A stretch of 64,000 bases of DNA from Pseudomonas sp. NBRC 111124 (GCF_001320245.1 NZ_BCBA01000033.1:81476-145475), one strand, 5' to 3'; numbered from the stretch's first letter, positions 45,838-56,602 are shown. The notes: a model not told the origin generated them from the letters alone. Numbers and translations are program-made.

Positions 45838-46785
45838 TTAGGCCAGGTTCTGCTCGGCCGACCAGCTGGCGTACCACGTGCGGAACAAGCCGTACTGCTG
45901 CTCGGCGTAGTTGCGCTGGGCATCGGTGAGCACGTCGGTTTCGTTGAAGTGCAGGCTGTACTCGGTGTCGCCGTTGAGCACCATCAGGTGCTTGTAGTAC
46001 AGCACCAGGTCGCAGCCTTCATCGAACGATGACAGCACTGCCAGTGCCGCCTCCAGTTCACGCGCCAGGCGTCGGGCCTTGGCGTCGCCCTTGGCGGCCT
46101 GCTTGCTCAGGCTCACCAACTGCAGCACTTCACGCGGCAGGGCATTGCCGATACCGGTGATGGCGCCGGTGGCGGCGCAGTTGACGAAGCCATGCACCAC
46201 TTGGGTGTCGACGCCGACCATCAGGGTTACGTCGTTATCCTGGGAGGTGATGTGCTCGGCGGCGTAGCGCAGGTCGGCGCCACCGCCGAACTCCTTGAAA
46301 CCGATCAGGTTGGGGAACTCACGGCGCAGTTCGAAGAACAGGTCGGCGCGGGTGGCGAAGCCGTAGTAGGGGCTGTTGTAAATTACCGCTGGCAGCTTCG
46401 GCGCGGCGGCGAGAATGGCCGAGAAGTGGTGCTTCTGGGCGATCAGCGAGGCGCCGCGGCTGAGCACGCGGGGGATGACCATCAGGCCGGCGGCACCGAC
46501 CTTGGCGGCGTGGGCCGCGTGGGAAACGGCTTCGCGGGTGTTCACCGCACCTGTGCCGACGATGGTCGGGATGCCCGCGGCCACCAGGCGGGCCACGCCT
46601 TCCTGGCGCTCGGCTTCGGTCAGCAGCGGCCAGTCGCCCATCGAGCCGCAGTAGACCACGGCGCTCATGCCCGCTTCGATCAGCTCGCGACCCTTGCGCA
46701 CCAAGGCGTCGAAGTCCGGCTTGCGCTCGGCGGTGCATGGAGTCATCAGGGCGGGCATGGTGCCGGTGAAGATGTTGTCGGTCAT
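45838..46785 (-). CDS. Pyrroline-4-hydroxy-2-carboxylate deaminase (DapA superfamily)
   Basis: 315 residues from ATG 46785; AGGAG is 8 bases upstream, which rejects the GTG at 46794. It is a class I aldolase barrel of the DHDPS superfamily with Schiff-base lysine in LIGFKEFGGG and tyrosine in IYNSPYYGFA. Relatives in hydroxyproline clusters release ammonia from pyrroline-hydroxycarboxylate, giving 2-oxoglutarate semialdehyde. Context makes that role likely over lysine synthesis, which has its own dapA at 24376. Confidence 0.92.
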   Translation of the reverse strand: MTDNIFTGTMPALMTPCTAERKPDFDALVRKGRELIEAGMSAVVYCGSMGDWPLLTEAERQEGVARLVAAGIPTIVGTGAVNTREAVSHAAHAAKVGAAGLMVIPRVLSRGASLIAQKHHFSAILAAAPKLPAVIYNSPYYGFATRADLFFELRREFPNLIGFKEFGGGADLRYAAEHITSQDNDVTLMVGVDTQVVHGFVNCAATGAITGIGNALPREVLQLVSLSKQAAKGDAKARRLARELEAALAVLSSFDEGCDLVLYYKHLMVLNGDTEYSLHFNETDVLTDAQRNYAEQQYGLFRTWYASWSAEQNLA

Positions 46786-46832
46786 TGTTGTCACTCCTGG
46801 CGCTATTCAATAGGGGGTAGAAAAAACCGGGG

Positions 46833-47759
46833 TCAGATACCCCAGGCGAACGGATCCTGTTCGTCGATCAGCAGGGTGCTGTCGGCGGTCATGTAGGCGC
46901 GGCCGGTGATGAACGGGCGAATGCGTTCGCCGTCGCGTTCGTAGCGGCCATGGAACTGGCTGCCGGTGATGCTGGCCTGGACCCAGGTCTGGCCGGCTTC
47001 GAGCTTGCCGTCGGCAGCCAGGCACGCCAGCTTGGCGCTGGTGCCGGTGCCGCAGGGCGAGCGGTCATAGGCCTTGCCGGGGCACATGACGAAGTTGCGG
47101 CTGTCGGCATTGGCGTCGTCGGCAAACAGTTCGACGTGGTCGATCGGCGCGCCGTTTTCGCCGGTGATGCCCTGGGCTTCGAGGGCCTTGAGCATGGCCC
47201 AGGTGTAGTCGGTGAGGGCTTCACGGTTGTCCAGTTCGATACGCTGGCCGTGCTCAGAGACCAGGAAGAACCAGTTGCCGCCCCAGGCGATATCGCCGCG
47301 CACCACGCCATGGCCGGGCACGTCCACCGCCACCTGCTGGCGGTAGCGGTAGGACGGCACGTTGCCGACGGTGATGGCGCCGTCTTCATGCAGCGTGGCG
47401 CTGACCTGGCCGACAGGCGTGTCGATCTTGTGAACGCCCGGCGCGATCAGGCCCAGATGCTGCAGCGAGGCAACCAGGCCGATGGTGCCGTGGCCGCACA
47501 TGTTCAGGTAGCCGGCATTGTTGAAGAAGATCACCCCGCAAGTGGCATCGGCCGACAACGGTGGGCAATACAGCGCGCCGACCAGCACGTCGTTGCCGCG
47601 TGGCTCCAGCAGGCAGGCACGGCGCCATTGGTCGTGCAGCTCGCGCAGTTCGTCGCGCTGCTCGGCCATGCTGCGCCCCTGCAGCGGCGGGAAGCCTTTC
47701 ATCACCAGGCGGGTCGGTTCGCCGCCGGTATGCGAGTCGATGACGTGAATCTGTTTCAT
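46833..47759 (-). CDS. 4-hydroxyproline 2-epimerase (proline racemase family)
   Basis: 308 residues from ATG 47759 (an ATG 12 bases upstream is possible). The two catalytic cysteines are visible in [10 protein letters not shown] and [12 protein letters not shown]. The HTGGEPTR start is typical of the family. The enzyme inverts trans-4-hydroxy-L-proline to cis-4-hydroxy-D-proline, the first step of the pathway encoded around it. Confidence 0.94.
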   Translation of the reverse strand: MKQIHVIDSHTGGEPTRLVMKGFPPLQGRSMAEQRDELRELHDQWRRACLLEPRGNDVLVGALYCPPLSADATCGVIFFNNAGYLNMCGHGTIGLVASLQHLGLIAPGVHKIDTPVGQVSATLHEDGAITVGNVPSYRYRQQVAVDVPGHGVVRGDIAWGGNWFFLVSEHGQRIELDNREALTDYTWAMLKALEAQGITGENGAPIDHVELFADDANADSRNFVMCPGKAYDRSPCGTGTSAKLACLAADGKLEAGQTWVQASITGSQFHGRYERDGERIRPFITGRAYMTADSTLLIDEQDPFAWGI

Positions 47760-47782
47760 GGGTTTGTCCATTACTTGAAGGA

Positions 47783-49393
47783 TCAGGAGGCGACGGCGGG
47801 GCGGCCGCTGTAGGTATCAGCCGAGGCTTCGCTTTCGTCTTCACCTTCCAGGCGTACCAGGTGGGCCGGCACGCCGGTGGCGGCGCCCCAGTAGTAGATG
47901 CCCAAGGCACAGGCGGCGACGGCCACGGTGTCGAACGGGTGGGCGAGAACGCCCAGGCCGCCGAAGCTGCCCAGCCAGGACAGCAGGATGGTCACGGCGT
48001 AGAAGCCGATCAGCCAGGCGGACGAACGCACTTGCTGGGCCAGCGACAGGTGCTGGGTCGGGACGAAGCGGCTGCACAGCAGGTACAGCACAAACATCAC
48101 GATCTGCAGGGCCAGCAGCCAGGACACGGTGCTCCAGCCCGACCAATAGACGATCAGCGCGGCGATGATGAACGACAGCGGGCCAAGCACGCCCATGCCC
48201 TTGACCCGGAACGGGCGCGGCATTTCTGGCGCATTGCGGCGCAGGGCGGCGACGGTGACCGGGGCCACGGCGTAACTCAATACCAGCGCGGCGGACACCA
48301 CGTTGATCAGCGCTTCCCAGGACGGGAACGGCAAGGTCCAGAACACGGCCAGGGCGAAGGTCAGCCACAGCGCCGGGCGCGGGATGCCGGACTCGGCGTC
48401 GACGCGGGTGAAGTACTTGAAGAAGGTGCCGGTCTGCGCCCAGCCATAGACCACGCGCGGGGTGGCGTTCATGTAGATGTTGCCGCAGCCGCTGGGCGAG
48501 ATCACCGCATCGGCCACCACCAGGTAGGCCAGCCAGCCCACGCCCAGGGCCAGGGCGATGTCACGGTAGGGCAGGGCCAGTTCCTTGGTCACCGCGGCCC
48601 AGCCATGGGTGAGCATCTCGGTCGGCACGCTGCCGAGGAAGGCCAGTTGCAGCAGGGCGTAGATCGCGGTGGACAGCAGCACTGAGAGAATCAGCGCGAT
48701 GGGGATGGTGCGTTGCGGGTTCTTCACTTCGCTGGCCACCGAAATGATCGGCGTCAGGCCAAGGTAGGCGAAGATGATGCCACCGGCCGACACCGCCATT
48801 TCAACGCCGGACAGGCCGAACGGGGCAAAGCCCTGGACCTCGAAGTTTTCCGGCTTGAAGAAGCTGAACAGCACGCCGATCACCAGCAGCGGCACGATGA
48901 ACTTGAACACGCTGACCAGGTTGTTGGCCTTGGCGAAGGTCTTCACGCTGCGGTAGTTGAGGAAGAAGAACAGCCCCAGCAAGGCGAACTGCACCAGCCA
49001 ACCGAGCACGGTCGGATCGCTGGAGCCGGCCTTGGTCAGCCCGGGGAACCAGGCTGCGGCGTACTGGCGCGAGGCGACCACTTCGATGGCGATCAGGCTG
49101 GAGAACGCGATCAGCGTGATGAAGCCCATCAGGTAGCCGAGCAGCGGGCCATGCGAGTACACCGGGTAGCGCACTACGCCACCGGCGCGCGGCAGAGCGG
49201 CACCGAGTTCGCAGTAGACGATGCCCAGCAGCAGCACGGCGAAACCGCCGAGGAACCAGGAGAGGATACCGGCCGGGCCGGCGATGGCGGAGACGTGGCT
49301 GGCGGCGAACAGCCAGCCGGAGCCGAAGATAGCGCCGAGGCCGATGAAGGTGAGGTCGAGCAATGACAGCTCTTTCTTGAATTTGCCTGACAT
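47783..49393 (-). CDS. APC-family permease of the hydroxyproline cluster
   Basis: 536 residues from ATG 49393. About twelve to fourteen hydrophobic segments are present, with the APC start [20 protein letters not shown]. It is the first gene of the catabolic operon, opposite the AraC-type regulator, so hydroxyproline or a related imino acid is the likely substrate. A longer frame upstream lies in the promoter region and is rejected. Confidence 0.9.
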   Translation of the reverse strand: MSGKFKKELSLLDLTFIGLGAIFGSGWLFAASHVSAIAGPAGILSWFLGGFAVLLLGIVYCELGAALPRAGGVVRYPVYSHGPLLGYLMGFITLIAFSSLIAIEVVASRQYAAAWFPGLTKAGSSDPTVLGWLVQFALLGLFFFLNYRSVKTFAKANNLVSVFKFIVPLLVIGVLFSFFKPENFEVQGFAPFGLSGVEMAVSAGGIIFAYLGLTPIISVASEVKNPQRTIPIALILSVLLSTAIYALLQLAFLGSVPTEMLTHGWAAVTKELALPYRDIALALGVGWLAYLVVADAVISPSGCGNIYMNATPRVVYGWAQTGTFFKYFTRVDAESGIPRPALWLTFALAVFWTLPFPSWEALINVVSAALVLSYAVAPVTVAALRRNAPEMPRPFRVKGMGVLGPLSFIIAALIVYWSGWSTVSWLLALQIVMFVLYLLCSRFVPTQHLSLAQQVRSSAWLIGFYAVTILLSWLGSFGGLGVLAHPFDTVAVAACALGIYYWGAATGVPAHLVRLEGEDESEASADTYSGRPAVAS

Positions 49394-49641
49394 GGGTGCG
49401 CCTTTTTGTAGGTTTTGGATAGGCAGGTCTGATGTCACGTGATGCGGCTTTTTACGGCCGCGCTCTTGTAGGTTTTGGGCGGCTTGCGTGGGGCATAGAG
49501 TGGACCCGATAGGGGTGGGGGTTCTTGATGGTTTTCTGCAGGGGGAATGACGAAATCGGCACAATCGCAAAAAACAGTGGCGACTGAGCAGAGCCGCTAG
49601 GTAGGCTGCAAGCCAAGCCAAACAAGGGCTTTAGAGAACAG

Positions 49642-50424
49642 ATGACACACTCGCACCTGGCAACCTTGTACCAGTCGCTCGACCAGCACCGCCCGACCAC
49701 CCTCGACGCCCTGCTGGCTGGTGTGTCGCTGTTGCTGCCGATCCTCGACGCCATCCCCAACGCTGCGATCTTCATCAAGGACCCGGCCGCCCGCTATGTG
49801 CTGGCCAACAACACACTCGTCCAGCGCTGCGGCCTCAAACGCCTTCAGCCACTGCTGGGCAAGACCAGCGCCGAAGTGTTCCCCGCGCAACTGGGCCCCG
49901 GCTACACCGAGCAGGACCGCCGCGTGCTCAAGGATGGGCTGGTGCTGGAAGACCAGCTCGAACTGCACCTGTATGGCAGCCGTGAACCGGGCTGGTGCCT
50001 CACCCACAAGCGCCCGCTGCGCAACCCGGCTGGCGAGATCATCGGCCTGGTCGGTATCTCCGTCGACTTGCAGTCAGCCGCCGATACCCATCCCGCCTAC
50101 CAGCGCCTGGCTGCCGTGGACGAACACATCCGCCGGCATTTCCACCAGCCGATCAGCATGAATGAGTTGACCCGCATCGCCGGGATTTCCGTGGCGCAGC
50201 TGGAGCGCTACTGCAAGCGGGTGTTCCACCTCACACCGCGGCAGATGATCCACAAGGCACGCCTGGAGCACGCCCATCGGCTATTGCACTCGGAGCTACC
50301 GATCACCGAAGTGGCGCTGCGCTGCGGCTACACCGACCACAGCGCGTTCAGCCGCCAGTTCAAGCAGCTGACCGGTTTCACGCCCCGGCAGTATCGGCAG
50401 GCGACGGCGAGTCAGGTGGGCTGA
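49642..50424 (+). CDS. AraC-family regulator with PAS domain, LhpR-like
   Basis: 260 residues. A PAS-type sensory domain occupies about 30-140 (IPNAAIFIKDPAARYVLANN, IIGLVGISVDLQ). The AraC double helix-turn-helix is at about 155-255 (MNELTRIAGISVAQLERYCK, VALRCGYTDHSAFSRQFKQL). It is divergent from the hydroxyproline permease gene. LhpR-type regulators activate these genes in response to hydroxyproline. The end overlaps the convergent LysR gene by 13 bases. Confidence 0.92.
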   Translation: MTHSHLATLYQSLDQHRPTTLDALLAGVSLLLPILDAIPNAAIFIKDPAARYVLANNTLVQRCGLKRLQPLLGKTSAEVFPAQLGPGYTEQDRRVLKDGLVLEDQLELHLYGSREPGWCLTHKRPLRNPAGEIIGLVGISVDLQSAADTHPAYQRLAAVDEHIRRHFHQPISMNELTRIAGISVAQLERYCKRVFHLTPRQMIHKARLEHAHRLLHSELPITEVALRCGYTDHSAFSRQFKQLTGFTPRQYRQATASQVG

Positions 50425-51299
50425 AACAGCGCCTTGGCTTCGGCGAAGCACTGCTCGGCAATCGCCGAGCGCGGTTCGCTGCGGCGCAGCAGCAGGCCGA
50501 CCGGGCTGTGAATGCTGGCGTCGGCGATGGGGATGATGCGCATGTGCTCGCTGAGGTCTTCCAGGCCGCAGCCCAGCGGCATGATCGCGCAGCAGACGCC
50601 GGTGTTGATGGCCTGCACCAGCTGGAAGGTCGAGTCGCTTTCCAGCACGGCATTGGGCTCCAGGCTGCGGCTGCGGAAACTGAGGTCCAGCGACTGGCGG
50701 TAGTGCATGCCTTTGCTCAGCAGGCCCAGGGGAATGTCGGCGAGCTGGTCCCAGCGCAGGCTCTCGGCGTCGAACTGGAAGTGCTGGGTGTCGAACAGCA
50801 GGCCCATGGTGGTGGTGCCCAATTCGATCACTTCGAAGAAGTTGGCGTTGACCTGGTCGAGGTAGCAGATGCCCAGGTCGAGCTGGTTGCGGCTCAGGCC
50901 GTCCATGATCTGCTCGGTGCTGTGCGAACTGATCTGAAATTGCAGCTCGGGGTATTTTTCGCGCAGCGGCAGCAGCAGGTGCATGGGGTTGAAGCTGGCC
51001 AGCGGCACGGTGCCCAGGCGCAGGCTGCCGACCACCTGGCCACGGCAACTGGCAGCCTCTGCCTGCAGGCCATCATGGGCGGCCAGCAGGGTGCGGGCCC
51101 AGGCCAGGATGCGCTCGCCCGCCTCGGTGAAGCCCTCGAAACGCTGGCCGCGCTTGACCAGCACCAGGTCCAGTTCATCCTCCAGGTTGCGCAGGCGCAT
51201 GGACAGGGTCGGCTGGGTGATATGGCACAGCGCCGCGGCCTGGCCGAAGTGGCGGGTCTGGTCGAGGGCGATGAGGAACTTGAGCTGCTTGATGTCCAT
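50412..51299 (-). CDS. LysR-family regulator divergent from moaB
   Basis: 295 residues. The DNA-binding domain is at the N-terminus (FLIALDQTRHFGQAAALCHI, TQPTLSMRLRNLEDELDLVL) and the effector domain spans about 90-290. The start is 140 bases from the divergent moaB start, so it may control moaB and the molybdenum-linked genes nearby. Confidence 0.92.
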   Translation of the reverse strand: MDIKQLKFLIALDQTRHFGQAAALCHITQPTLSMRLRNLEDELDLVLVKRGQRFEGFTEAGERILAWARTLLAAHDGLQAEAASCRGQVVGSLRLGTVPLASFNPMHLLLPLREKYPELQFQISSHSTEQIMDGLSRNQLDLGICYLDQVNANFFEVIELGTTTMGLLFDTQHFQFDAESLRWDQLADIPLGLLSKGMHYRQSLDLSFRSRSLEPNAVLESDSTFQLVQAINTGVCCAIMPLGCGLEDLSEHMRIIPIADASIHSPVGLLLRRSEPRSAIAEQCFAEAKALFQPT

Positions 51300-51439
51300 G
51301 GAAGTGCCTGGCGTCTGGTTGTGCAGACCTTAACCCACGTCTGCGATAGATGTCATTGATCGGCCGGTTCGCCATTTCGATTGGACGCTTGCCAAGCTTG
51401 CCTCTAGCGTGACGATACTGCCATTCAAGGAGCTTCACC

Positions 51440-51979
51440 GTGCGCGTTCAACCCGATGCGGTTTTCGTACCGCTGAACATCGCCGTGCTGACCGTCAGCG
51501 ACACCCGTACCTACGACAACGATACTTCCGGCGAGCTGCTGGCCAGCCGCTCGGTGGAAGTCGGCCACCGCCTGGTAGCGCGGGCGCTGCTCAAGGATGA
51601 CCTGTACAAGATCCGCGCCCAGGTGGCGACCTGGATCGCCGATGACGACGTGCAGGTGGTGCTGATCACCGGCGGTACCGGCTTTACCGGGCGTGACAGC
51701 ACGCCGGAGGCGGTGCAGTGCCTGCTGGATCGGCAGGTTGATGGCTTTGGTGAACTGTTCCGCGCCTTGTCCATTCTCGACATCGGCAGCTCGACCGTGC
51801 AGAGCAGGGCGCTGGCGGGGATTTCCAATGGCACCTTGGTCTGCTGCCTGCCGGGGTCTACCAATGCTTGCCGTACTGCCTGGGAGGGTATTTTGGTGGA
51901 GCAACTGGACGCGCGGCATCGGCCCTGCAACTTCGTGAAGCATCTTAAGCCTATTGAAGCCTGCGAAAGTCGCGGCTAG
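51440..51979 (+). CDS. moaB: Molybdenum cofactor biosynthesis protein MoaB
   Basis: 179 residues from GTG 51440, with AAGGAG upstream. MoaB/MogA family proteins bind and adenylylate molybdopterin before metal insertion. Motifs seen are IAVLTVSDTRTYDNDTSGELL, VVLITGGTGFTGRDSTPEAV and LPGSTNACRTAWEGI. It lies near moaA and a YdeP-type molybdoenzyme. Confidence 0.94.
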   Translation: MRVQPDAVFVPLNIAVLTVSDTRTYDNDTSGELLASRSVEVGHRLVARALLKDDLYKIRAQVATWIADDDVQVVLITGGTGFTGRDSTPEAVQCLLDRQVDGFGELFRALSILDIGSSTVQSRALAGISNGTLVCCLPGSTNACRTAWEGILVEQLDARHRPCNFVKHLKPIEACESRG

Positions 51980-51986
51980 CTGCACC

Positions 51987-52062
51987 GGCCTCTTCGCGGG
52001 GCAAGCCCGCTCCTACAGGTATACGCGATGTCTGTAGGAGCGGGCTTGCCCCGCGAAGAGGC
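51987..52062. repeat. REP pair between moaB and bestrophin genes
   Basis: Inverted arms with the GGCCTCTTCGCGGGGCAAGC core lie at about 51987-52018 and 52032-52062, between convergent genes. Confidence 0.85.
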
Positions 52063-52064
52063 CA

Positions 52065-52964
52065 TCAGCTCAATACATGGTCCACCGGCAGCAACACCGG
52101 TGGCAGCGGCTCGACTCCCAAGGCCCCAAGCACATCCCGCTCCACCGTGCGCACCATCGCGTCCATCGGCAGGTCGTTCTCGTCCCGCCCGAACGGGTCT
52201 TCCAGTTCGTTGCCGATCGCGTCCAGGCCGAAGAAGGTGTAACCGACGATGGTGGTGAACAGCGGTGCCAGCCAGCCCAGCGGTTCGGCCAAGGCGAACG
52301 GCAACAACAGGCAAAAGATGTAGATGGTGCGGTGCAGCAGCAAGGTGTAGGGGAACGGCAGTGGCGAACCCTTGATCCGCTCGCAGGTGGCCTGTACCTC
52401 GGTCAGCCCGGCCAGGCGCTGCTCCAGCAGGGTATAGCGCCATTCGCTGATCTGCCCTTGTTCGGCCAGTTGCGAACAGCGGGCGCCGATATCGCGCAGG
52501 ATGCCATCGCACACATTGTGCGCGGCCACCGGGGTAGCTTCGTTGAGCCATGGGCGCGTGGCGTTCACTTCGTTTTCGTTGCGCAACCGCGCATTCAGCC
52601 CATGGGCAAAACCGCACAGGCTGCGCAGCAGTTCGGCGCGCAGTTTCTCGTCGGTGATCACCACGCTCTCGCGCACGAACGAACGGGTCTCGATGATCAG
52701 CTTGCCCCACGCCTTGCGCCCCTCCCACCAACGGTCGTAGCAGGCGTTGTTGCGAAAGCTCATGAAGATTGACAGCGACAGGCCAAGCAGGGTGAACGGT
52801 GTGGCGCTGACCGGATAGAAGAATGCCGGGAAATGCCGCTCGACCAGCACGATCAGCGCGGCGAGCAAGGTCACCATCAGGCAGCGCAGGGCAATGCGTT
52901 TGACGATCGAGCCCTTGAGCGTGAACAGCACGCGCAGCACATCGGGGTGGGGGTGGACGATCAT
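52065..52964 (-). CDS. Bestrophin-family (UPF0187) channel-like protein
   Basis: 299 residues with four hydrophobic segments. The family signatures NNACYDRWWEGRKAWG near residue 72 and DPFGRDENDLPMD near the C-terminus are clear. Bacterial relatives form pentameric ion channels. The role here is unknown. It starts 20 bases past the moaA stop, on the same strand. Confidence 0.9.
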   Translation of the reverse strand: MIVHPHPDVLRVLFTLKGSIVKRIALRCLMVTLLAALIVLVERHFPAFFYPVSATPFTLLGLSLSIFMSFRNNACYDRWWEGRKAWGKLIIETRSFVRESVVITDEKLRAELLRSLCGFAHGLNARLRNENEVNATRPWLNEATPVAAHNVCDGILRDIGARCSQLAEQGQISEWRYTLLEQRLAGLTEVQATCERIKGSPLPFPYTLLLHRTIYIFCLLLPFALAEPLGWLAPLFTTIVGYTFFGLDAIGNELEDPFGRDENDLPMDAMVRTVERDVLGALGVEPLPPVLLPVDHVLS

Positions 52965-52984
52965 GGAAATCCAGAGGCGGCCGC

Positions 52985-53989
52985 TCAGCCGCCGGTCATG
53001 TTCATGAAGCGCAGGACCTGCACCTCGCCGCCGACTTCGAAGTGATGACGGTAGGGCTTGAGGTGCAACGAGTCGCGGATGGCCTTCTCCAGTCGTGCCG
53101 CATCGCCCGGGTGAGCGCGCAGCACCTGCTTGAGGTCCATCGAGTGTTCATTGCCCAGGCACAGCAGCAGGCGGCCTTCCACCGTCAGGCGCACGCGGTT
53201 GCAGGTGGCGCAGAAGTTGTGGCTGTGCGGCGAGATGAAACCGACGCGGGTGTGCGCGGCTTCGGCCAGGCGCCAATAGCGCGCCGGGCCTTGCGAGGAT
53301 TCGGTGGATTCGATCAGGGTGAAGTGTTCGGCCAGGCGCTCACGCACTTCGTCGCTGGAGCAGAATGATTCGCCGCGCTCATGCTCGCTGATCACCCCCA
53401 GCGGCATCTCTTCGATGAAGGTGATGTCCAGCTCACGGTCGATGGCGAAGCGCACCAGGTCGACCAGCTCGTGGTCGTTGCGGCCCTTGAGCACTACGCA
53501 ATTGAGCTTGGTGCGCTTGAAGCCAGCCTGGCGTGCGGCGTCGATACCGGCGATCACCTGGTTGAGGTCGCCGGTGCGGGTGAGCTGCTTGAAGCGCCCG
53601 GCATCGAGGCTGTCGAGGCTGATGTTCAGGCGCGTGACCCCGGCGTCGAACAGCGGCTGGGCCAGGCGGCCAAGCTGCGAACCGTTGCTGGTCATGCACA
53701 ATTCACGCAGGCCGGGCAGGGCGGCGATACGCCCGCACAGGTCGACGATGCCCTGACGCACCAGCGGCTCGCCGCCGGTCAGGCGAATCTTGCGGGTGCC
53801 GAGGGCGACGAAGCGTTCGGCCACCTGGAACAGCTCTTCGAGGCTGAGGATCTGCTGGCGCGGCAGGAACTGCATGTCTTCGGCCATGCAATACACGCAA
53901 CGGAAGTCGCAGCGGTCTGTGACCGACATCCGCAGGTAGTCGATTTTCCGGTTGAAGCCGTCAATCAGGGGCCGGCTGTTCTGTTCCAC
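52985..53989 (-). CDS. moaA: GTP 3',8-cyclase MoaA
   Basis: 334 residues from GTG 53989; no start has a clear ribosome site, and the open frame runs on to 54130. MoaA is the radical-SAM enzyme that starts molybdopterin synthesis from GTP. The SAM cluster cysteines are in [26 protein letters not shown] follows, and the second cluster is in [12 protein letters not shown] near residue 265. The C-terminus ends NMTGG, the usual GG tail. Confidence 0.93.
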   Translation of the reverse strand: MEQNSRPLIDGFNRKIDYLRMSVTDRCDFRCVYCMAEDMQFLPRQQILSLEELFQVAERFVALGTRKIRLTGGEPLVRQGIVDLCGRIAALPGLRELCMTSNGSQLGRLAQPLFDAGVTRLNISLDSLDAGRFKQLTRTGDLNQVIAGIDAARQAGFKRTKLNCVVLKGRNDHELVDLVRFAIDRELDITFIEEMPLGVISEHERGESFCSSDEVRERLAEHFTLIESTESSQGPARYWRLAEAAHTRVGFISPHSHNFCATCNRVRLTVEGRLLLCLGNEHSMDLKQVLRAHPGDAARLEKAIRDSLHLKPYRHHFEVGGEVQVLRFMNMTGG

Positions 53990-54258
53990 GTTGGCGCTCG
54001 AAAGGAAATGGGGGCTACAAGGATTCAAGCTATAGCCTGAGGCCAGCCCCGTCAAATCGCTTTCCCCGACCGATTCATCAATGCCCTCTATCACGGCTGC
54101 AGGCCAGGCACGGCAAGGCCTGCAGGGCATGATCGAGAGCGCTTATCGTGCCGTAAGGTATTTCGATTGGACGGCTCTGGGGTGGGCTCCATAGGCTGAG
54201 AAAAACACCGGGCAGATCGAATCGGTGAACATTTCCATGCCGCGTGAGGATTGACCGC

Positions 54259-56589
54259 ATGAGCCAGGACCGACACATCAGGGACTACAAAGGCCCCGCC
54301 GCCGGCTGGGGCGCGCTGAAGAGCGTGACCAAGAGCTGGCTGGGCAGCGAAAACGCCTTCAAGAACCTGCGGGCGATGCTCAAGACCAACCAGAACGGTG
54401 GCTTCGACTGCCCGGGCTGCGCCTGGGGCGAGTCGGCGGAAGGCGAAATGGTCAAGTTCTGTGAAAACGGCGCCAAGGCAGTGAACTGGGAGGCCACCGG
54501 CCGCTCGGTTGACCCGGCATTTTTCGCCAAGTACAGCGTCAGCGCGTTGCTCGACCAGACCGACTACTGGCTTGAATACCAAGGCCGCCTGACCCACCCG
54601 ATGCGCTACGACGCGGCCACCGACCACTATGTCGAAACCAGCTGGCAAGAAGCCTTCGAGCTGATCGCCCAGCACCTGCGCGCGCTCGACTCGGCCGACC
54701 AGGCCGAGTTCTACACCTCGGGCCGGGCCAGCAACGAGGCCGCGTTCCTCTACCAGCTGTTCGTCCGCGCCTACGGCACCAACAACTTCCCCGACTGCTC
54801 GAACATGTGCCACGAGGCCAGTGGCGCCGGCATGTCGGAAACCCTCGGGGTGGGCAAGGGCACCGTGGTGTTCCACGACCTGGAGCTGGCCGACGCGATC
54901 TTTGTGATTGGCCAGAACCCCGGCACCAACCACCCGCGCATGCTCGAACCCCTGCGCGAGGCGGTCAAGCGCGGTGCCCAGGTGGTGTGCTTCAACCCGC
55001 TCAAGGAGCGCGGCCTGGAACGCTTCCAGCACCCCCAGCACCCGTTCGAGATGCTCAGCAACGGCTCCGAGCCGACCACCAGTGCCTACTTCCGGCCGGC
55101 GTTGGGCGGCGATATGGCGGCCATGCGTGGCATGGCGAAGTTCCTCCTGCAGTGGGAGCGTGAAGCCCAAGCCAAGGGCGAGCCTGCAGTGTTCGACCAT
55201 GCTTTCATCGCCGAGCACACCAGTGGCCTTGACGACTACCTGGCGGCGGTGGATGCCACCTCGTGGGAGCACATCGTCAAGCAGTCGGGCCTGACCCTGG
55301 CCGAGATCGAACTGGCCGCGCGCATGTACCGCAAAGCCGAACGGGTGATCATGTGCTGGGCCATGGGCGTCACCCAGCATCGCCATTCGGTGCCGACCGT
55401 GCAGGAGATCGTCAACCTGCAGCTGCTGCGCGGCAACGTCGGCAAGCCCGGTGCCGGCCTGTCGCCGGTGCGCGGCCATAGCAACGTGCAGGGCGACCGC
55501 ACCATGGGCATCGACGAGAAGCCCAAGGCGACCCTGCTCGATGCCCTCGAAAAACGCTTCAAGTTCCGGGTGCCGCGTGCCCACGGGCACAACGCGGTGC
55601 TGGCGATCAAGGCCATGGAAGAGGGGCAGGCCAAGGTGTTCGTCGCCTTGGGCGGCAACTTCGCCCAAGCCACACCGGATACCCCGCGCACCCATGCGGC
55701 GCTGCGCAACTGCGCGCTGACCGTGCAGATTTCCACCAAGCTCAACCGCTCGCATCTGATCACCGGCCGCGATGCGCTGATCCTGCCATGCCTGGGCCGT
55801 ACCGAGATCGACATGCAGGCCGAGGGGCCGCAAGGTGTGACCGTGGAAGATACCTTCAGCATGGTGCACATCTCCAACGGCCAGCTGCGCCCGCGCTCGC
55901 CGCACATGCGCTCTGAGCCGTGGATCATCGCCGGCATGGCCAAGGCCACCTTGGGCAACCAGCCGATCGACTGGGAATACGCGGTCGCCGACTACAGCCG
56001 CATTCGCAGCATGATCGGCGATGTGATTCCAGGCTTCGCCAATTTCAACGAGCGCTTGCAACATCCGGGTGGCTTCCACCTGGGCAACAACGCGGGCGAT
56101 CGCAATTTCCGCACGGCCACCGGCAAGGCGCGCTTCATGCCCCACGCGCTGCCGGAAGCGCTGGTCAACGCCAAGGTGCTGGCGCGGGGCGACAAGCCCG
56201 ACCTGATCCTGCAGACCCTACGTTCGCACGACCAGTACAACACCACGCTGTACGGGCTCGATGACCGTTATCGCGGGGTGTTCGGCCTGCGCGAAGTGGT
56301 GTTCGTCAGTGAGGCGGACATCCGCCGCCTGGGCTTCGAACCGGGCGAGCACGTGGACCTAGTGTCGCTGTGGGAGGATGGCGTGGAGCGGCGGGTGTCG
56401 GGCTTCCGCCTGGTGGCTTATGACATTCCGGATGGCCAGGCAGCGGCTTATTACCCTGAGACCAATCCGCTGGTGCCGCTGGAGAGTTATGGCGAGGGGA
56501 CTTACACGCCGACGTCCAAGTTCATTGCGATCAAGCTGGAGAAGGCCAAGGCCGGGAACCGGATCGAGGCGGTGCTGGCTTCGGATTGA
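54259..56589 (+). CDS. FdhF/YdeP-family molybdopterin oxidoreductase
   Basis: 776 residues from ATG 54259, with GAGGA 8 bases upstream. It belongs to the molybdopterin enzyme superfamily of the YdeP branch. Seen are FDCPGCAWGE near residue 50, SNMCHEASGAGMSETLG near 185 (cysteine as possible molybdenum ligand), RGHSNVQGDRTMGI near 415 and the MopB C-terminal barrel (GLDDRYRGVFGLREVVFV). E. coli YdeP is linked to acid resistance; its reaction is unknown. Near moaA, moaB and a LysR gene. Confidence 0.9.
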   Translation: MSQDRHIRDYKGPAAGWGALKSVTKSWLGSENAFKNLRAMLKTNQNGGFDCPGCAWGESAEGEMVKFCENGAKAVNWEATGRSVDPAFFAKYSVSALLDQTDYWLEYQGRLTHPMRYDAATDHYVETSWQEAFELIAQHLRALDSADQAEFYTSGRASNEAAFLYQLFVRAYGTNNFPDCSNMCHEASGAGMSETLGVGKGTVVFHDLELADAIFVIGQNPGTNHPRMLEPLREAVKRGAQVVCFNPLKERGLERFQHPQHPFEMLSNGSEPTTSAYFRPALGGDMAAMRGMAKFLLQWEREAQAKGEPAVFDHAFIAEHTSGLDDYLAAVDATSWEHIVKQSGLTLAEIELAARMYRKAERVIMCWAMGVTQHRHSVPTVQEIVNLQLLRGNVGKPGAGLSPVRGHSNVQGDRTMGIDEKPKATLLDALEKRFKFRVPRAHGHNAVLAIKAMEEGQAKVFVALGGNFAQATPDTPRTHAALRNCALTVQISTKLNRSHLITGRDALILPCLGRTEIDMQAEGPQGVTVEDTFSMVHISNGQLRPRSPHMRSEPWIIAGMAKATLGNQPIDWEYAVADYSRIRSMIGDVIPGFANFNERLQHPGGFHLGNNAGDRNFRTATGKARFMPHALPEALVNAKVLARGDKPDLILQTLRSHDQYNTTLYGLDDRYRGVFGLREVVFVSEADIRRLGFEPGEHVDLVSLWEDGVERRVSGFRLVAYDIPDGQAAAYYPETNPLVPLESYGEGTYTPTSKFIAIKLEKAKAGNRIEAVLASD

Positions 56590-56602
56590 TGGGCTGCCTG
56601 GG

